Shown: piece by piece, positions 35,299 to 43,339 of the stretch
How positions within the stretch are numbered: the stretch's first letter is position 1
How the letters are laid out: each line of letters begins with the position of its first letter
From: DATGPD01 sp041398565
GTDB lineage: Bacteria; Planctomycetota; UBA1135; UBA2386
Direction of reading: 5' to 3'
Assembly: GCA_041398565.1 (NCBI GenBank)
Contig: JAWKUN010000004.1
Location: 310,001-374,000 of the forward strand
DNA: 64,000 nucleotides
Position numbers and translations under genes: made by a program
The notes under the pieces: model-generated
The model's input: only the letters and a program-made list of their open reading frames with translations
Told to the model about the DNA's origin: nothing
The model's database searches: none

Positions 35299-37236
35299 GT
35301 GGAGTCAGACACCAACTGGTGCACGTCGTTACGGGGGCGTAACGAGGCGGTCCGTTCGCTTTGCCTGGCCGCGTTGGCGATCGCGTCTGCTCCGGGTCAG
35401 GAAGGCGCACTGGCCCCGACGCGCATCGACGAGCTGATCGAGGACCTGCGCGACGGGTCGACGGCGGCTGCCGCGGATCCGGAACTCCGCGCCCTCGGAG
35501 TTCTCGCCGTGCCACGACTGGCCGAAGTCGCGCTCGGGGATGCGAATCCGGACCGCATCCTGGTCACGCCCTACCTGCGCGCCACGCCGCAGGTCGCGGC
35601 TCTCGCCCTGCGCGCGGCCCTGGCGACCGTCGCCACGACGGACGACGGCACACGCGACGCGACGCGAGCGCTGGCGTTGGCAAGTGACCTGGTGCCGTTC
35701 GCTGCAGACGGCGCGCGCCTGTGCGCGCCCCTGCTTCGCGCGCACCCGGACGAGGAGCGCCTGCGACAGCGTTGCGGCTTCTCGCTCGACACACCGATGG
35801 CGCAACTGGCCGCGGCGCTGGAAGGCGGCGAGCTGTTCCAGATCGAGGTGGCGCTCGACTTGCTGGGACGCGGCACACCGATCGATGCAGGATGCGCCGC
35901 CGCCGTGCGCGCACTCGATGTCCATCGGCGCGAACTGCTCGATCAAGCCAAGGATGCCAGGATCAGCTCGCGACTCGAGCTCACCCTCGGCGAAGCGTTG
36001 CTGGCGGTGGCCACCACCGACACGGAGCTGGCCGACGCCTGCGCGGAGGTCGCGGTCCTCACGACCTCGATGGTGCGCCGCCTCGAGATGATCGCTCGCC
36101 TCGGCACGCTCGGAGCCGCCGCCGAACCCCACATCGACATGCTCTGCTCGGGGCTCTACGCCAGTGACGAGGCCTCCTGCCACGCGGCGATCGACGCCCT
36201 GGCCGAACTGGGCCCGCACGCCGCCGGCGCTGTCGCGGACCTCGAGCAACGCGCCAGTCTGGCCGCCGACCGGCGCACTCGGCACCTGGCCACGCTCGCG
36301 CGCGCACGTGTGGCGGCGCCACGCGACGCCGCCTCACGGTTCGACGTGCTGTTTGCCGATCTGTGGCACCCCACGCGGTGGCGCCGGGCACGCGCCGACC
36401 TGCTCCGACTCGGCGAGACAGGCGCCGCCTTCGCGTTCGCGAGCATGGGGAGAGAGCAGCCCGTCGACGCCCAGGAGATGCTGGTGGACCTCGTGCACGC
36501 GTTCGGTCCCGCCGCAGTCTCGCCAGCACGCTCGGCGCTCGGGGCGGCGGCGGCCACCGCCGCTTCCGAACCCGGCCTGCGCCTGGCGGTGGACGTGCTG
36601 GTCGAACACGAACGAGAAGCAGCCGACCGCGGGTCGTTGGACGCACTGCTCCAGGCGTTGCCCTCGCAGCTCGGCCTGCCGCTGCGCGAGCGCGCCGCCA
36701 GTCTGCGCGGTTCGCCTCGCGACCTCGAGTCGCTGGTCGGCGCGCTCGGCAGCGGAGATCCGATTCTCATCGAGCACGCGGCACGCTCGCTGCTCCGCCC
36801 GAACTCGCAGGCGTCCACCGGGGCGTCCACACGAACCGTGCGTGCAGCGCTGGAGAGGGTGCTCTCGCACCCTGGCGCCGGCACCCAGCCGGACCTCGCG
36901 CGGGCTCGGCGTGCGGCGGCCATGGCGCTCGCCGCCACCGCCAACCCACCAGCTCTGGCGGTCGACCTTGTGACTCGCGCGCTACCCGTCGGCCCCCGGC
37001 TCGAGCTGATCCAGCGCGTGCCCGGATTCGGCTGGCCCCCCGAAGAGACCGCCGACCTGCTGCGTCCCCTGCTCAGCGACGACCAAGACGACGAGGTGCG
37101 TCGCGCGGCGGCCGAGGCCCTGGCCAAGGTGCCCCGCGCCGCCCAACTGGCGCTTCACGAACTGCGCCGTGCTGCTCGCACCCGGCAAACGCGCGCCCTC
37201 GCCCGCGCGATCGCGAAAGCACAGGGTGGAGTCTGA
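35299..37236 (+). CDS. HEAT-like alpha-helical repeat protein
   Basis: 645 residues if translation starts at the GTG at 35299 inside the repeat element (MESDTNW). There is no alternative ATG before the hydrophobic segment LCLAALAIASAPGQEG, which may be a signal peptide ending near Ala/Gln. The body is Ala/Leu/Arg-rich helical repeats: DEEASCHAAIDALAELGPHA-like units and a clear C-terminal HEAT unit (DDEVRRAAAEALAKVPRAAQ). No enzymatic motif. Such proteins are scaffolds for protein-protein contacts. The stop TGA is provided by the next copy of the repeat element (37228), so the gene is bracketed by two direct copies of one element. Confidence 0.75.
   Translation: MESDTNWCTSLRGRNEAVRSLCLAALAIASAPGQEGALAPTRIDELIEDLRDGSTAAAADPELRALGVLAVPRLAEVALGDANPDRILVTPYLRATPQVAALALRAALATVATTDDGTRDATRALALASDLVPFAADGARLCAPLLRAHPDEERLRQRCGFSLDTPMAQLAAALEGGELFQIEVALDLLGRGTPIDAGCAAAVRALDVHRRELLDQAKDARISSRLELTLGEALLAVATTDTELADACAEVAVLTTSMVRRLEMIARLGTLGAAAEPHIDMLCSGLYASDEASCHAAIDALAELGPHAAGAVADLEQRASLAADRRTRHLATLARARVAAPRDAASRFDVLFADLWHPTRWRRARADLLRLGETGAAFAFASMGREQPVDAQEMLVDLVHAFGPAAVSPARSALGAAAATAASEPGLRLAVDVLVEHEREAADRGSLDALLQALPSQLGLPLRERAASLRGSPRDLESLVGALGSGDPILIEHAARSLLRPNSQASTGASTRTVRAALERVLSHPGAGTQPDLARARRAAAMALAATANPPALAVDLVTRALPVGPRLELIQRVPGFGWPPEETADLLRPLLSDDQDDEVRRAAAEALAKVPRAAQLALHELRRAARTRQTRALARAIAKAQGGV
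35301..35343 (+). repeat. Dispersed palindromic element, copy 3
   Basis: GGAGTC-A-GACACC (35301-35313), AACTG, a 10-nt spacer, then the perfect hairpin GTTACG-GGGG-CGTAAC (35328-35343). The element begins at the third base of the GTG start of the HEAT-like gene. It is a direct repeat of 37228-37270. Confidence 0.7.
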
Positions 37237-37270
37237 CACCAACTGTGGGGGGTTGTTACGGGGGCGTGAC
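37228..37270 (+). repeat. Dispersed palindromic element, copy 4
   Basis: GGAGTC-T-GACACC (37228-37240), AACTG, spacer, then GTTACG-GGGG-CGTGAC (37255-37270). The TGA of the HEAT-like gene (37234-37236) lies in the first half. The minus-strand TAA of the NRAMP-like gene (37256-37258) lies in the second half, so one element ends two convergent genes. Confidence 0.7.
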
Positions 37271-38917
37271 GCGGGGGCGTAGGGCCAGGGCGGCGATCAG
37301 GAACGCGGCCACCGCGAGGACACCCACGAGGCGTGCTCCCTGCCAGATGCTCCAGGCGCTGGCGACCGACGCGAGGAGGGCAGCGGGCAGGAGGAAGGCG
37401 TTCCAGAGCAGGCGTGCCCAGCCGCGCGGGCGCTCGTCGCCGAGCAAGCTCTTGCTGTTGAGCAGGAACACGAACGCCCAGTAGGCGATCGGCAGCAGCG
37501 CAATGCCGAACAACGAGGTGGGTACCGCCAGGTAGAGCGCGGCGTCGCCCCACAAGAAGGGGCCGAGCACCCCACTCGACGCCAGCAACGTGCCCATGCG
37601 GTGCGCGATGCCTCCCTGCGGCCGGCCGAGAACCTCGCACACGACGAAGCCCGAGATCAACATGAGAAGCGTGATCGTCGACAGCGCCATGCCCAGGGCG
37701 CCGAGGCCGAAGAGCAGATGCGCGTAGGTCTCGCCGGTCATCGGCGTCAGCGCTTGCGCCAGATCCTGCGCGTCGCGCTTGACCAGCATCGCCGCCAGCA
37801 GGCGCTCCTCGCGCGGCAGATCGGTCACGTCGCCGCCGAGCGCGGCCGTGCGCGCGGCCAGGGCACGGTCGTAGGCTTGCACCATGCGCGCCGCCGGCGG
37901 CGACGCCGTGGCGTCGACCAGTCCGGGCACGGGCTCGGCGTGGAAGCGACTGGCCGCGGCGAGGACGACGCAGCTGATCGTCAGCGCGAAGGGCAACAGC
38001 ATCCCCGTCAGCAGATCGAAGCGCACCAGACCCGAGAACGGTCGGGTCCAACCCTTCGCCAGCAGCGAGTAGGGCATCAGGAAGGTCATGTTGATGCCGA
38101 CCGCGGTGGCCGCCGCCCCCAGGATGACATCGCGTTGCTCGGCGACGATGCGCGCGCTCCACCACGCGCGCGCCCGGTCTGCCAGCGGCTCGAGGAACGG
38201 CGCGAAGCCGGGCGCCGGCTCACTCCAACGCGACAAGTCGGGGACGAAGCCACCCACCACCTCGGCCCAACGGAAGGTCTGGTCGGTCGTGGCAGTTCGC
38301 ACCGCCACGAGCACGAAACACAGAACGATGGCGGCGACCAGCACCTTGAGGGCCCGTTCGTACAGCTTGACGCCGCGTCCACCCCGGCCGTAGGCAGACG
38401 TCACCAGGACACAGGTCACCCAGATCGCCGCAGTGATCGCCACCTTGCCGCCGAAGTCCCCCAGCGGCCCTGCCGCTCCCAGCGCCGTCGGCAGCAGATT
38501 CTGTTGCACGCAGCCGACGGCCAGCGCGTACTGCGGCATGCACCAGACCATGCTCGCCAGCAGCGACGCCAGCGCCCAGCCGTAGCCCAGCACCGGGCTG
38601 ACGTGCGCGTTGATGGCGGCGAACGGCCGCTGGCCGGTCACCAGCGTGACGTGCGCGATCGCACTGAGCATGGCGATGCCCAAGAGCATCGCCAGCGGTT
38701 GCAGCCACAAGAACGAGTAGCCAGCGAGCACTCCCAGGTAGAGGCTGGTGGCGAGCGACCCCCCGCCGAGCGTGACCGCGCTCTGCAGCCAACCGGGTCC
38801 CGACAGGCGCAGCCAGGCCAGGAGAGTCGCAAAAGGGCCGCGCGCCCGCGCCGCCGCGAGGAGTTCGGCGTCGGCGGTCGCGGCGGCGCCGGCGCGATCG
38901 TCCTCACGGGCAGACAT
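37256..38917 (-). CDS. Divergent NRAMP-family membrane transporter
   Basis: 553 residues from the ATG at 38917 (MSAREDDRAG); an ATG at 38968 is possible. Eleven or so TM helices are visible. TM1 aligns with NRAMP (GPG.LQSAVTLGGGSLATSL), but the metal-binding DPGN is replaced by GGGS (51-54). In TM6 the MPH motif is MPYS (281-284). A soluble insertion of about 80 residues (about 340-420) separates later helices. Canonical NRAMPs import Mn2+/Fe2+ with H+ using that Asp and Asn. Without them, this branch may carry another substrate, as NRAMP-related Mg transporters do (inference). The stop lies in repeat copy 4. Confidence 0.8.
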   Translation of the reverse strand: MSAREDDRAGAAATADAELLAAARARGPFATLLAWLRLSGPGWLQSAVTLGGGSLATSLYLGVLAGYSFLWLQPLAMLLGIAMLSAIAHVTLVTGQRPFAAINAHVSPVLGYGWALASLLASMVWCMPQYALAVGCVQQNLLPTALGAAGPLGDFGGKVAITAAIWVTCVLVTSAYGRGGRGVKLYERALKVLVAAIVLCFVLVAVRTATTDQTFRWAEVVGGFVPDLSRWSEPAPGFAPFLEPLADRARAWWSARIVAEQRDVILGAAATAVGINMTFLMPYSLLAKGWTRPFSGLVRFDLLTGMLLPFALTISCVVLAAASRFHAEPVPGLVDATASPPAARMVQAYDRALAARTAALGGDVTDLPREERLLAAMLVKRDAQDLAQALTPMTGETYAHLLFGLGALGMALSTITLLMLISGFVVCEVLGRPQGGIAHRMGTLLASSGVLGPFLWGDAALYLAVPTSLFGIALLPIAYWAFVFLLNSKSLLGDERPRGWARLLWNAFLLPAALLASVASAWSIWQGARLVGVLAVAAFLIAALALRPRVTPP

Positions 38918-38927
38918 CGGGAGGCCG

Positions 38928-38933
38928 ACGATA
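38928..38933 (-). promoter_or_regulatory. Putative -10 element TATCGT, leaderless start
   Basis: On the minus strand GGCTATCGT lies 10 nt before the ATG at 38917. There is no good Shine-Dalgarno sequence. Confidence 0.35.
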
Positions 38934-39026
38934 GCCGCTCGCCCCCAGCCGGTCGCCCAAGATCGCACCCGACCCCGGCGGAGCGCTCAACCACCTTTGG
39001 AGGCTCGGCGATGCGACGCGATGCGC

Positions 39027-39032
39027 TATCCT
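39027..39032 (+). promoter_or_regulatory. Putative -10 element TATCCT, leaderless start
   Basis: GCTATCCT lies 7 nt before the GTG at 39040. No Shine-Dalgarno sequence. Confidence 0.45.
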
Positions 39033-39039
39033 ATGCGCC

Positions 39040-39885
39040 GTGTTCGTCGCTTCCCTGCACCGCCTCACGGGTGACCCCGAGGGTTTTCGTCGGCTGCAGG
39101 CCGCGTTCGTCCAGCGCCACCGCGGCTACCGCATCTGGCATGTGCGCCGCGCCAACCGGGTCGACGCGACCGAGTCGCTCGTCGTGTTCTTCCACGGTGG
39201 CGAGGGCGAAGCCTGCACGTCGGGCACATCGTCGAGCTTCTGCCTCGGCGACGTCGCACTCCTGCGTCCGGGCGACACCCTCACCACCAACGCGCCCTTC
39301 GACGCCGTCCTCTTCGCGGTGCCGGGCGCGTTCCCCGAGGCGCTCCCCGCGTTCCTACGACCCGACCACGATCCGAGCGTCGCCGACGTCGCCGGCGGCT
39401 GCGCCACCGAGGCGGGGGCCTATCGCCGCGCCCTCCTCACCTGGGAGTCGTCCCAGGGACCGTACGTCTTCCAGGGCATCAACACCCACCGGGTGCGCAT
39501 GGTCGACTCGTTGTCGCACTACCACCCCACCGAAGGCGGACACGACGAGTTCTATCTGGTCCAGGAAGCCGGACCCGGCGCCGCCGTGCTCTACAGCGAT
39601 CGCGTCGCGCGCATCCTGGAGCCGGAGACCGTCACGCGCGAGGAAGTCGTGTCGCTGATCCGGCGCGTGCCCGTGCAGCACGGAGACCTGATCTACGTGC
39701 CGGCCGGCGTGATGCACCGCGCCGTGGCGGGAGTGCTCGCCCACGTGATCGCCGTGCCGGGCTTCGCGCCGGGCTCGGAGATCGGCCTCGATGCCCACCT
39801 GCAGCGCATCAACGTCGCTTTGAAGCTGAGCAGCCACGAGGCACTGCCGCTGCATCGTCCCGCACTCTCGCCCAAGGTCTCCTGA
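39040..39885 (+). CDS. Cupin-domain protein
   Basis: 281 residues from a GTG. It looks like two cupin halves: an N-terminal one around FFHGGEGEACTSG and SFCLGDVALLRPGD, and a better-conserved C-terminal one with metal-ligand-like HYHPTEGGHDEFYLVQEAG (His, His, Glu) and GDLIYVPAGVMHRAV (the third His). This resembles sugar-phosphate isomerase-like or glucose/mannose-6-phosphate-type cupins, but no substrate motif is decisive. Cytosolic. It is divergent from the NRAMP-like gene and convergent with rpsN across two strong hairpins. Confidence 0.75.
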   Translation: MFVASLHRLTGDPEGFRRLQAAFVQRHRGYRIWHVRRANRVDATESLVVFFHGGEGEACTSGTSSSFCLGDVALLRPGDTLTTNAPFDAVLFAVPGAFPEALPAFLRPDHDPSVADVAGGCATEAGAYRRALLTWESSQGPYVFQGINTHRVRMVDSLSHYHPTEGGHDEFYLVQEAGPGAAVLYSDRVARILEPETVTREEVVSLIRRVPVQHGDLIYVPAGVMHRAVAGVLAHVIAVPGFAPGSEIGLDAHLQRINVALKLSSHEALPLHRPALSPKVS

Positions 39886-39917
39886 AGACCGAGGGCTCCG
39901 TGCGCACAGAGGCGCGT

Positions 39918-39957
39918 CTGATCGGAGTCTCGATCAGGCGCAGCTCCAGAGCTGCGC
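39918..39957. terminator. Two tandem perfect hairpins between convergent genes
   Basis: CTGATCG-GAGTCT-CGATCAG (39918-39937) abuts GCGCAGCTC-CA-GAGCTGCGC (39938-39957). The last base of the second stem is in the rpsN stop codon. No U tract on either side. Probably a bidirectional terminator. Confidence 0.65.
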
Positions 39958-40262
39958 TACCAGCTCGCCTTGCGCACGCCCGGGATCTCGCCCTTCAAGG
40001 CGAGCGCCCGGAACTGGTTGCGGCACAGGCCGAACTTGCGATAGTTCGCGCGCGAGCGGCCGGTGAGCATGCAACGGTTGCGGACCCGCACCGGGTTGCT
40101 GTCGCGAGGCAGCTTGGCCAGCTTGAGACGCGCTTCGTCGCGCTCCTCCGGCGTCTTCGATTGGTCGGTGAGGATTGCCTTCAGCGCCTTGCGCTTCTCG
40201 GCGAACTTGGCGACGAGCTTGCGGCGCAGCTCATTGCGGGCGAGGGCGGACGTCTTGGCCAT
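39957..40262 (-). CDS. rpsN: 30S ribosomal protein S14 (zinc-free type)
   Basis: 101 residues, MAKTSALARNE at the start and LPRDSNPVRVRNRC, GRSRANYRKFGLCRN at the C-terminus. It is the long C-minus form: the CxxC pairs of zinc-type S14 are absent, and the length of about 100 matches. It binds 16S rRNA in the small subunit head. It is a stand-alone gene, not in the spc operon, which often marks a paralogous or relocated S14. The longer open frame upstream is antisense to the MinD-like gene. Confidence 0.96.
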   Translation of the reverse strand: MAKTSALARNELRRKLVAKFAEKRKALKAILTDQSKTPEERDEARLKLAKLPRDSNPVRVRNRCMLTGRSRANYRKFGLCRNQFRALALKGEIPGVRKASW

Positions 40263-40532
40263 GTCTGGTCGGGCCCGGGCACGTTCGGCGCCCCGGGATT
40301 TCGAGGCGAGAAGGCTAACTCCGGCGGTCTCGCGGTCAAGCCCGCGCCTCCACATCCGCATCGGCCGCGCCCACCTGCCGGAGGACTCCAAGCGTCGAAC
40401 GCTGCTACATGTTGGGCTCGTCGGCGCACAAAAACCCCATCGATGCCTTGCTTCAGCAACCGTGAGCCGTCGATGATCGCGCCGGCGCGGGACGGTCCGC
40501 GCGCTCTCTGTCAGGCGGTCTGGGAAGCAGCA

Positions 40533-41468
40533 ATGGTCAAGCGGCTCATCGCGGGACTCACCAAGAAGCCGGCGCTCGGTCCCCGTGGCCGCGGCATCTT
40601 CGACCGCTTGTTCGGCGGCGCCGACGCGACCGTGGCGGCCGGCCCCCGCGAAGAGGCGACCGTCGTCGCGGTCGGCAGCGGCAAGGGAGGCACGGGCAAG
40701 AGCTTCCTGGCCACGTCCCTGGCGGTGCTCTTGCACCAGCGCGGGCGCCGCGTGACCCTGGTCGACTGCGACTTCGGGTTGGCCTGCGACCACCTCCTCC
40801 TCGGAGTGACCCCGCAGCGCACGCTGCAGCACCTGCTCGCTGGGCAAGCCACTCTCGCCGACATCACTCTGGCCACCCCGGCCGGACCGCGCCTGGTGCC
40901 GGGCAGCTCCGGCGTCCGACAGATGGCCGACCTCTCGGATCACGAGTTGGCGGGATTCGGCCGCCGCCTGGGCGAGATCGCCGCCGACTGCGACGTCGTC
41001 ATCCTCGACTGCGGCGCCGGCATCGCGCCGCAGACCGTGCTCACCATGCTCTGCGCCGACCACGTCGTGCTGGTGACCCAATCGGAAATCGCCGCGCTCA
41101 CCGATGCCTACGCGGTGATCAAGTGCCTGCGTCCTCTGCGCCAGGACATCGGCATGTCGGTCGTGGTCAACCGCGTGCCCGCGCGCGGCCAGGGCGACCG
41201 AGCCTTCGAGAAGCTCGACGAGGTGACGCGCCGGCACACGAACCAGGGCGTCGGCTACCTCGGCGAGATCGGCGACGATCCTCTCGTCATGCAGCGGCGC
41301 CTCGGGCAGCCGCCCCTGGTGGTCAGCGACCCGCACGGCACCACGGCCAACGCCGTGCGCGCGGTGCTCGACCAGCTCGAGCGCGCCGCTGGCAACCTGA
41401 ATCGACGCCAGGTCGAGGGCCGTGGCGTCGAGGGTCGTTTCAAAGAACACCGCCTGTTCCTCGAGTAG
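40533..41468 (+). CDS. MinD/ParA-family ATPase (FlhG/FleN-like)
   Basis: 311 residues from the ATG at 40533 with GGGAAGCAGC just upstream. A basic N-terminal tail (MVKRLIAGLTKKPALGPRGR) precedes the deviant Walker A KGGTGKS in VGSGKGGTGKSFLATSLAVL. Switch I (LVDCDFGLACDHLLLG) and Walker B-like VVILDCGAGIAPQTV are present. The sequence is closer to FlhG/FleN and MinD-like 'MinD/ParA family proteins' than to chromosomal ParA. No flagellar, Min or partition partner is adjacent, so the cargo (flagella, pili, division site) is unknown. A membrane-targeting helix is not evident at the C-terminus. Confidence 0.85.
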   Translation: MVKRLIAGLTKKPALGPRGRGIFDRLFGGADATVAAGPREEATVVAVGSGKGGTGKSFLATSLAVLLHQRGRRVTLVDCDFGLACDHLLLGVTPQRTLQHLLAGQATLADITLATPAGPRLVPGSSGVRQMADLSDHELAGFGRRLGEIAADCDVVILDCGAGIAPQTVLTMLCADHVVLVTQSEIAALTDAYAVIKCLRPLRQDIGMSVVVNRVPARGQGDRAFEKLDEVTRRHTNQGVGYLGEIGDDPLVMQRRLGQPPLVVSDPHGTTANAVRAVLDQLERAAGNLNRRQVEGRGVEGRFKEHRLFLE

Positions 41469-41599
41469 TCGAGCTTCGATCGGCGGGCCGAAACCCGGTC
41501 CGGCTGGCGCGCGAAAGCCCCACCGCGGCCTCGCATCGCTCGGACCCGCCGCGTAACAAGAGGCCTTTCCGGGCCGCTTCCGGCCCGAGCCAAGCTGCC

Positions 41600-43303
41600 A
41601 TGAGGTCGATCGCCTTTCTGCTCGCTCTGTCCGCGTTCCCCGCTCCGACCCTGCTGGCCCAAGATCACGCGGAGCTGGGCCGCATGTGGACCTTCGAGAA
41701 CCTGCCGCTCGCCTGGTTCAAGGAGGCCTACGACTTCCAACCGAGCACCGAGTGGCTGGAGAAGGTGCGCCTGTCGGCACTCCGCTTCGGCAACGGCTGT
41801 TCGGCGTCCTTCGTCAGCCCGCGCGGCCTCATCATGACCAACCACCACTGCGCGCGCGCCTACGTGGCCCAGGTGAGCCCCAAGGACCAGGACTGGCTCG
41901 GCGACGGCTTCTTCTCCAAGAGCGTCGAGGACGAGGTGCAGATCCCCGACCTGAAGGTCCGCCAGCTCGTGCACATGCGCGACGTCACCGCCGACATGAA
42001 CGACGGCGTGGCCGAGCTGGAGGACGCCACCGAACGCCAGGCCAAGCTGGCCGAGAACCGCAAGCGCGTCGAGGCCGCCGCCAAGGAGAAGACCCCCGAC
42101 CTCGAGCACCAGCTCATCACGCTCTACCAGGGCGGGATGTACCAGCTGTACTCCTACAAGGTGTACTCCGACATCCGTCTCGTCGGCACGCCGCACCTGC
42201 AGTGTGCGAAGTTCGGCGGCGACCCCGACAACTTCACCTACCCGCGCTTCGGCCTCGACTTCGCCTTCGTCCGCGCCTGGGAGAACGGTCGCCCCGCCGA
42301 CACCAGCAAGCACTACTACAAGTGGCGCACCGCCGGTCCGGACGAGAACGAGACGGTGTTCGTGGTCGGCAACCCCGGCTCCACCGGCCGGCTGAAGTCG
42401 ATCGCCCAGATGGAGTACCTGCGCGACGAGCAGTATCCGGCGGTGGTCGCCTCGCTCGAGCAGCGCCTGAAGCAGATGTACGAGATGGCGAACCGGAGCG
42501 AGGAGCAGGGAAAAGCCCTGCGCGCGCAGATCCTCAGCGTCGAGAACAGCCGCAAGGCGGTGCAGGGCTACCTCGACGGCCTGCGCGACGAGCGCGTGAT
42601 GGCCGTCAAGCGCAAGGCCGAGCAAGCGGCCCGCGAGGCCCTGAAGGCCAACGCCGAGCTGTCGCAGCGCCTCGGCGACCCCTGGGTCGAGCTCGAGGAG
42701 CTGTGCGCCAAGAAGCGCCAGGATCCGCGGGCAGCCCGCGGGCGCGAGCTCCGGGCCGAGGAGGACGCCCTCGAGAAGCGGATCGGCGAAGCGTTCTTCG
42801 CCCTCTACGGCACGACGATCTCACCCGACGCCACCTTCTCGCTGCGCCTCGCCGACGGCGTGGTCAAGCCGTTCCCGAGCAACGGCACCATCGCCCCCTG
42901 GTTCACCAGCCTGTACGGGCTGTACGCGCGCCACACCGAGTTCGGCGGCAAGCCCCCCTTCGACCTGCCGCAGGCGTGGCTCGACCGCGAGAAGGCGCTC
43001 GACCTGAAGACGCCGTTCAACCTGGTGTCCACGTGCGACATCATCGGCGGCAACAGCGGCAGCCCGATGATCGACAAGGAAGCGCGGATCGTCGGCCTGA
43101 TCTTCGACGGCAACATCGAGATGCTGGCCAACAACTACGTCTTCACCGACGAGGTGGCGCGCTCGGTCTCCGTGCACCCGGCGATCATCGTCGCCGCCCT
43201 GCGCAAGGTGTACGACGTGCCGCAGCTCGCCGACGAGATCGAGGGGAGTCGGGGCCGAGTGCCCGTCGAGACCCGGAACAAGCAACCCGCACAGATCCGC
43301 TGA
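41600..43303 (+). CDS. Secreted S46-family serine dipeptidyl-peptidase
   Basis: 567 residues from the ATG at 41600; signal peptide ALSAFPAPTLLAQ. The chymotrypsin-fold parts are clear: GNGCSASFVSPRGLIMTNHHC (catalytic His in 82-83), GGDPDNFTYPRFGLDFAFVR (catalytic Asp in 208-220) and GGNSGSPM (catalytic Ser488). A helical cap lies between about 240 and 420. The family (DPP7/DPP11) releases dipeptides from peptide N-termini in the periplasm. Members are usually about 700 residues, so this is a compact version. FDGNIE after the Ser motif has Gly where DPP11 has Arg, hinting at DPP7-like hydrophobic specificity (inference). Confidence 0.9.
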   Translation: MRSIAFLLALSAFPAPTLLAQDHAELGRMWTFENLPLAWFKEAYDFQPSTEWLEKVRLSALRFGNGCSASFVSPRGLIMTNHHCARAYVAQVSPKDQDWLGDGFFSKSVEDEVQIPDLKVRQLVHMRDVTADMNDGVAELEDATERQAKLAENRKRVEAAAKEKTPDLEHQLITLYQGGMYQLYSYKVYSDIRLVGTPHLQCAKFGGDPDNFTYPRFGLDFAFVRAWENGRPADTSKHYYKWRTAGPDENETVFVVGNPGSTGRLKSIAQMEYLRDEQYPAVVASLEQRLKQMYEMANRSEEQGKALRAQILSVENSRKAVQGYLDGLRDERVMAVKRKAEQAAREALKANAELSQRLGDPWVELEELCAKKRQDPRAARGRELRAEEDALEKRIGEAFFALYGTTISPDATFSLRLADGVVKPFPSNGTIAPWFTSLYGLYARHTEFGGKPPFDLPQAWLDREKALDLKTPFNLVSTCDIIGGNSGSPMIDKEARIVGLIFDGNIEMLANNYVFTDEVARSVSVHPAIIVAALRKVYDVPQLADEIEGSRGRVPVETRNKQPAQIR

Positions 43304-43304
43304 C

Positions 43305-43339
43305 CGTGAGCGCGCGCGTGCGCCGGGCGCGCGCTCACG
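43305..43339. terminator. Perfect 13-bp hairpin between convergent genes
   Basis: The left arm 43305-43317 (CGTGAGCGCGCGC) is fully complementary to 43327-43339, with a 9-nt loop. It starts just after the S46 stop, and the minus-strand stop of the glycosyltransferase (43335-43337) is inside the right arm. No U tract. Confidence 0.65.

Noticed and set aside
38918..39039. Manganese (yybP-ykoY) riboswitch before the NRAMP-like gene
   Set aside because: I could not find the conserved loops, and the putative -10 lies only 10 nt before the start, leaving no room for a leader RNA.
40263..40532. Possible small gene between rpsN and the MinD-like ATPase
   Set aside because: Frames there are continuations of shadows with no domain or ribosome site. 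Taken as a divergent promoter region of 270 bp.
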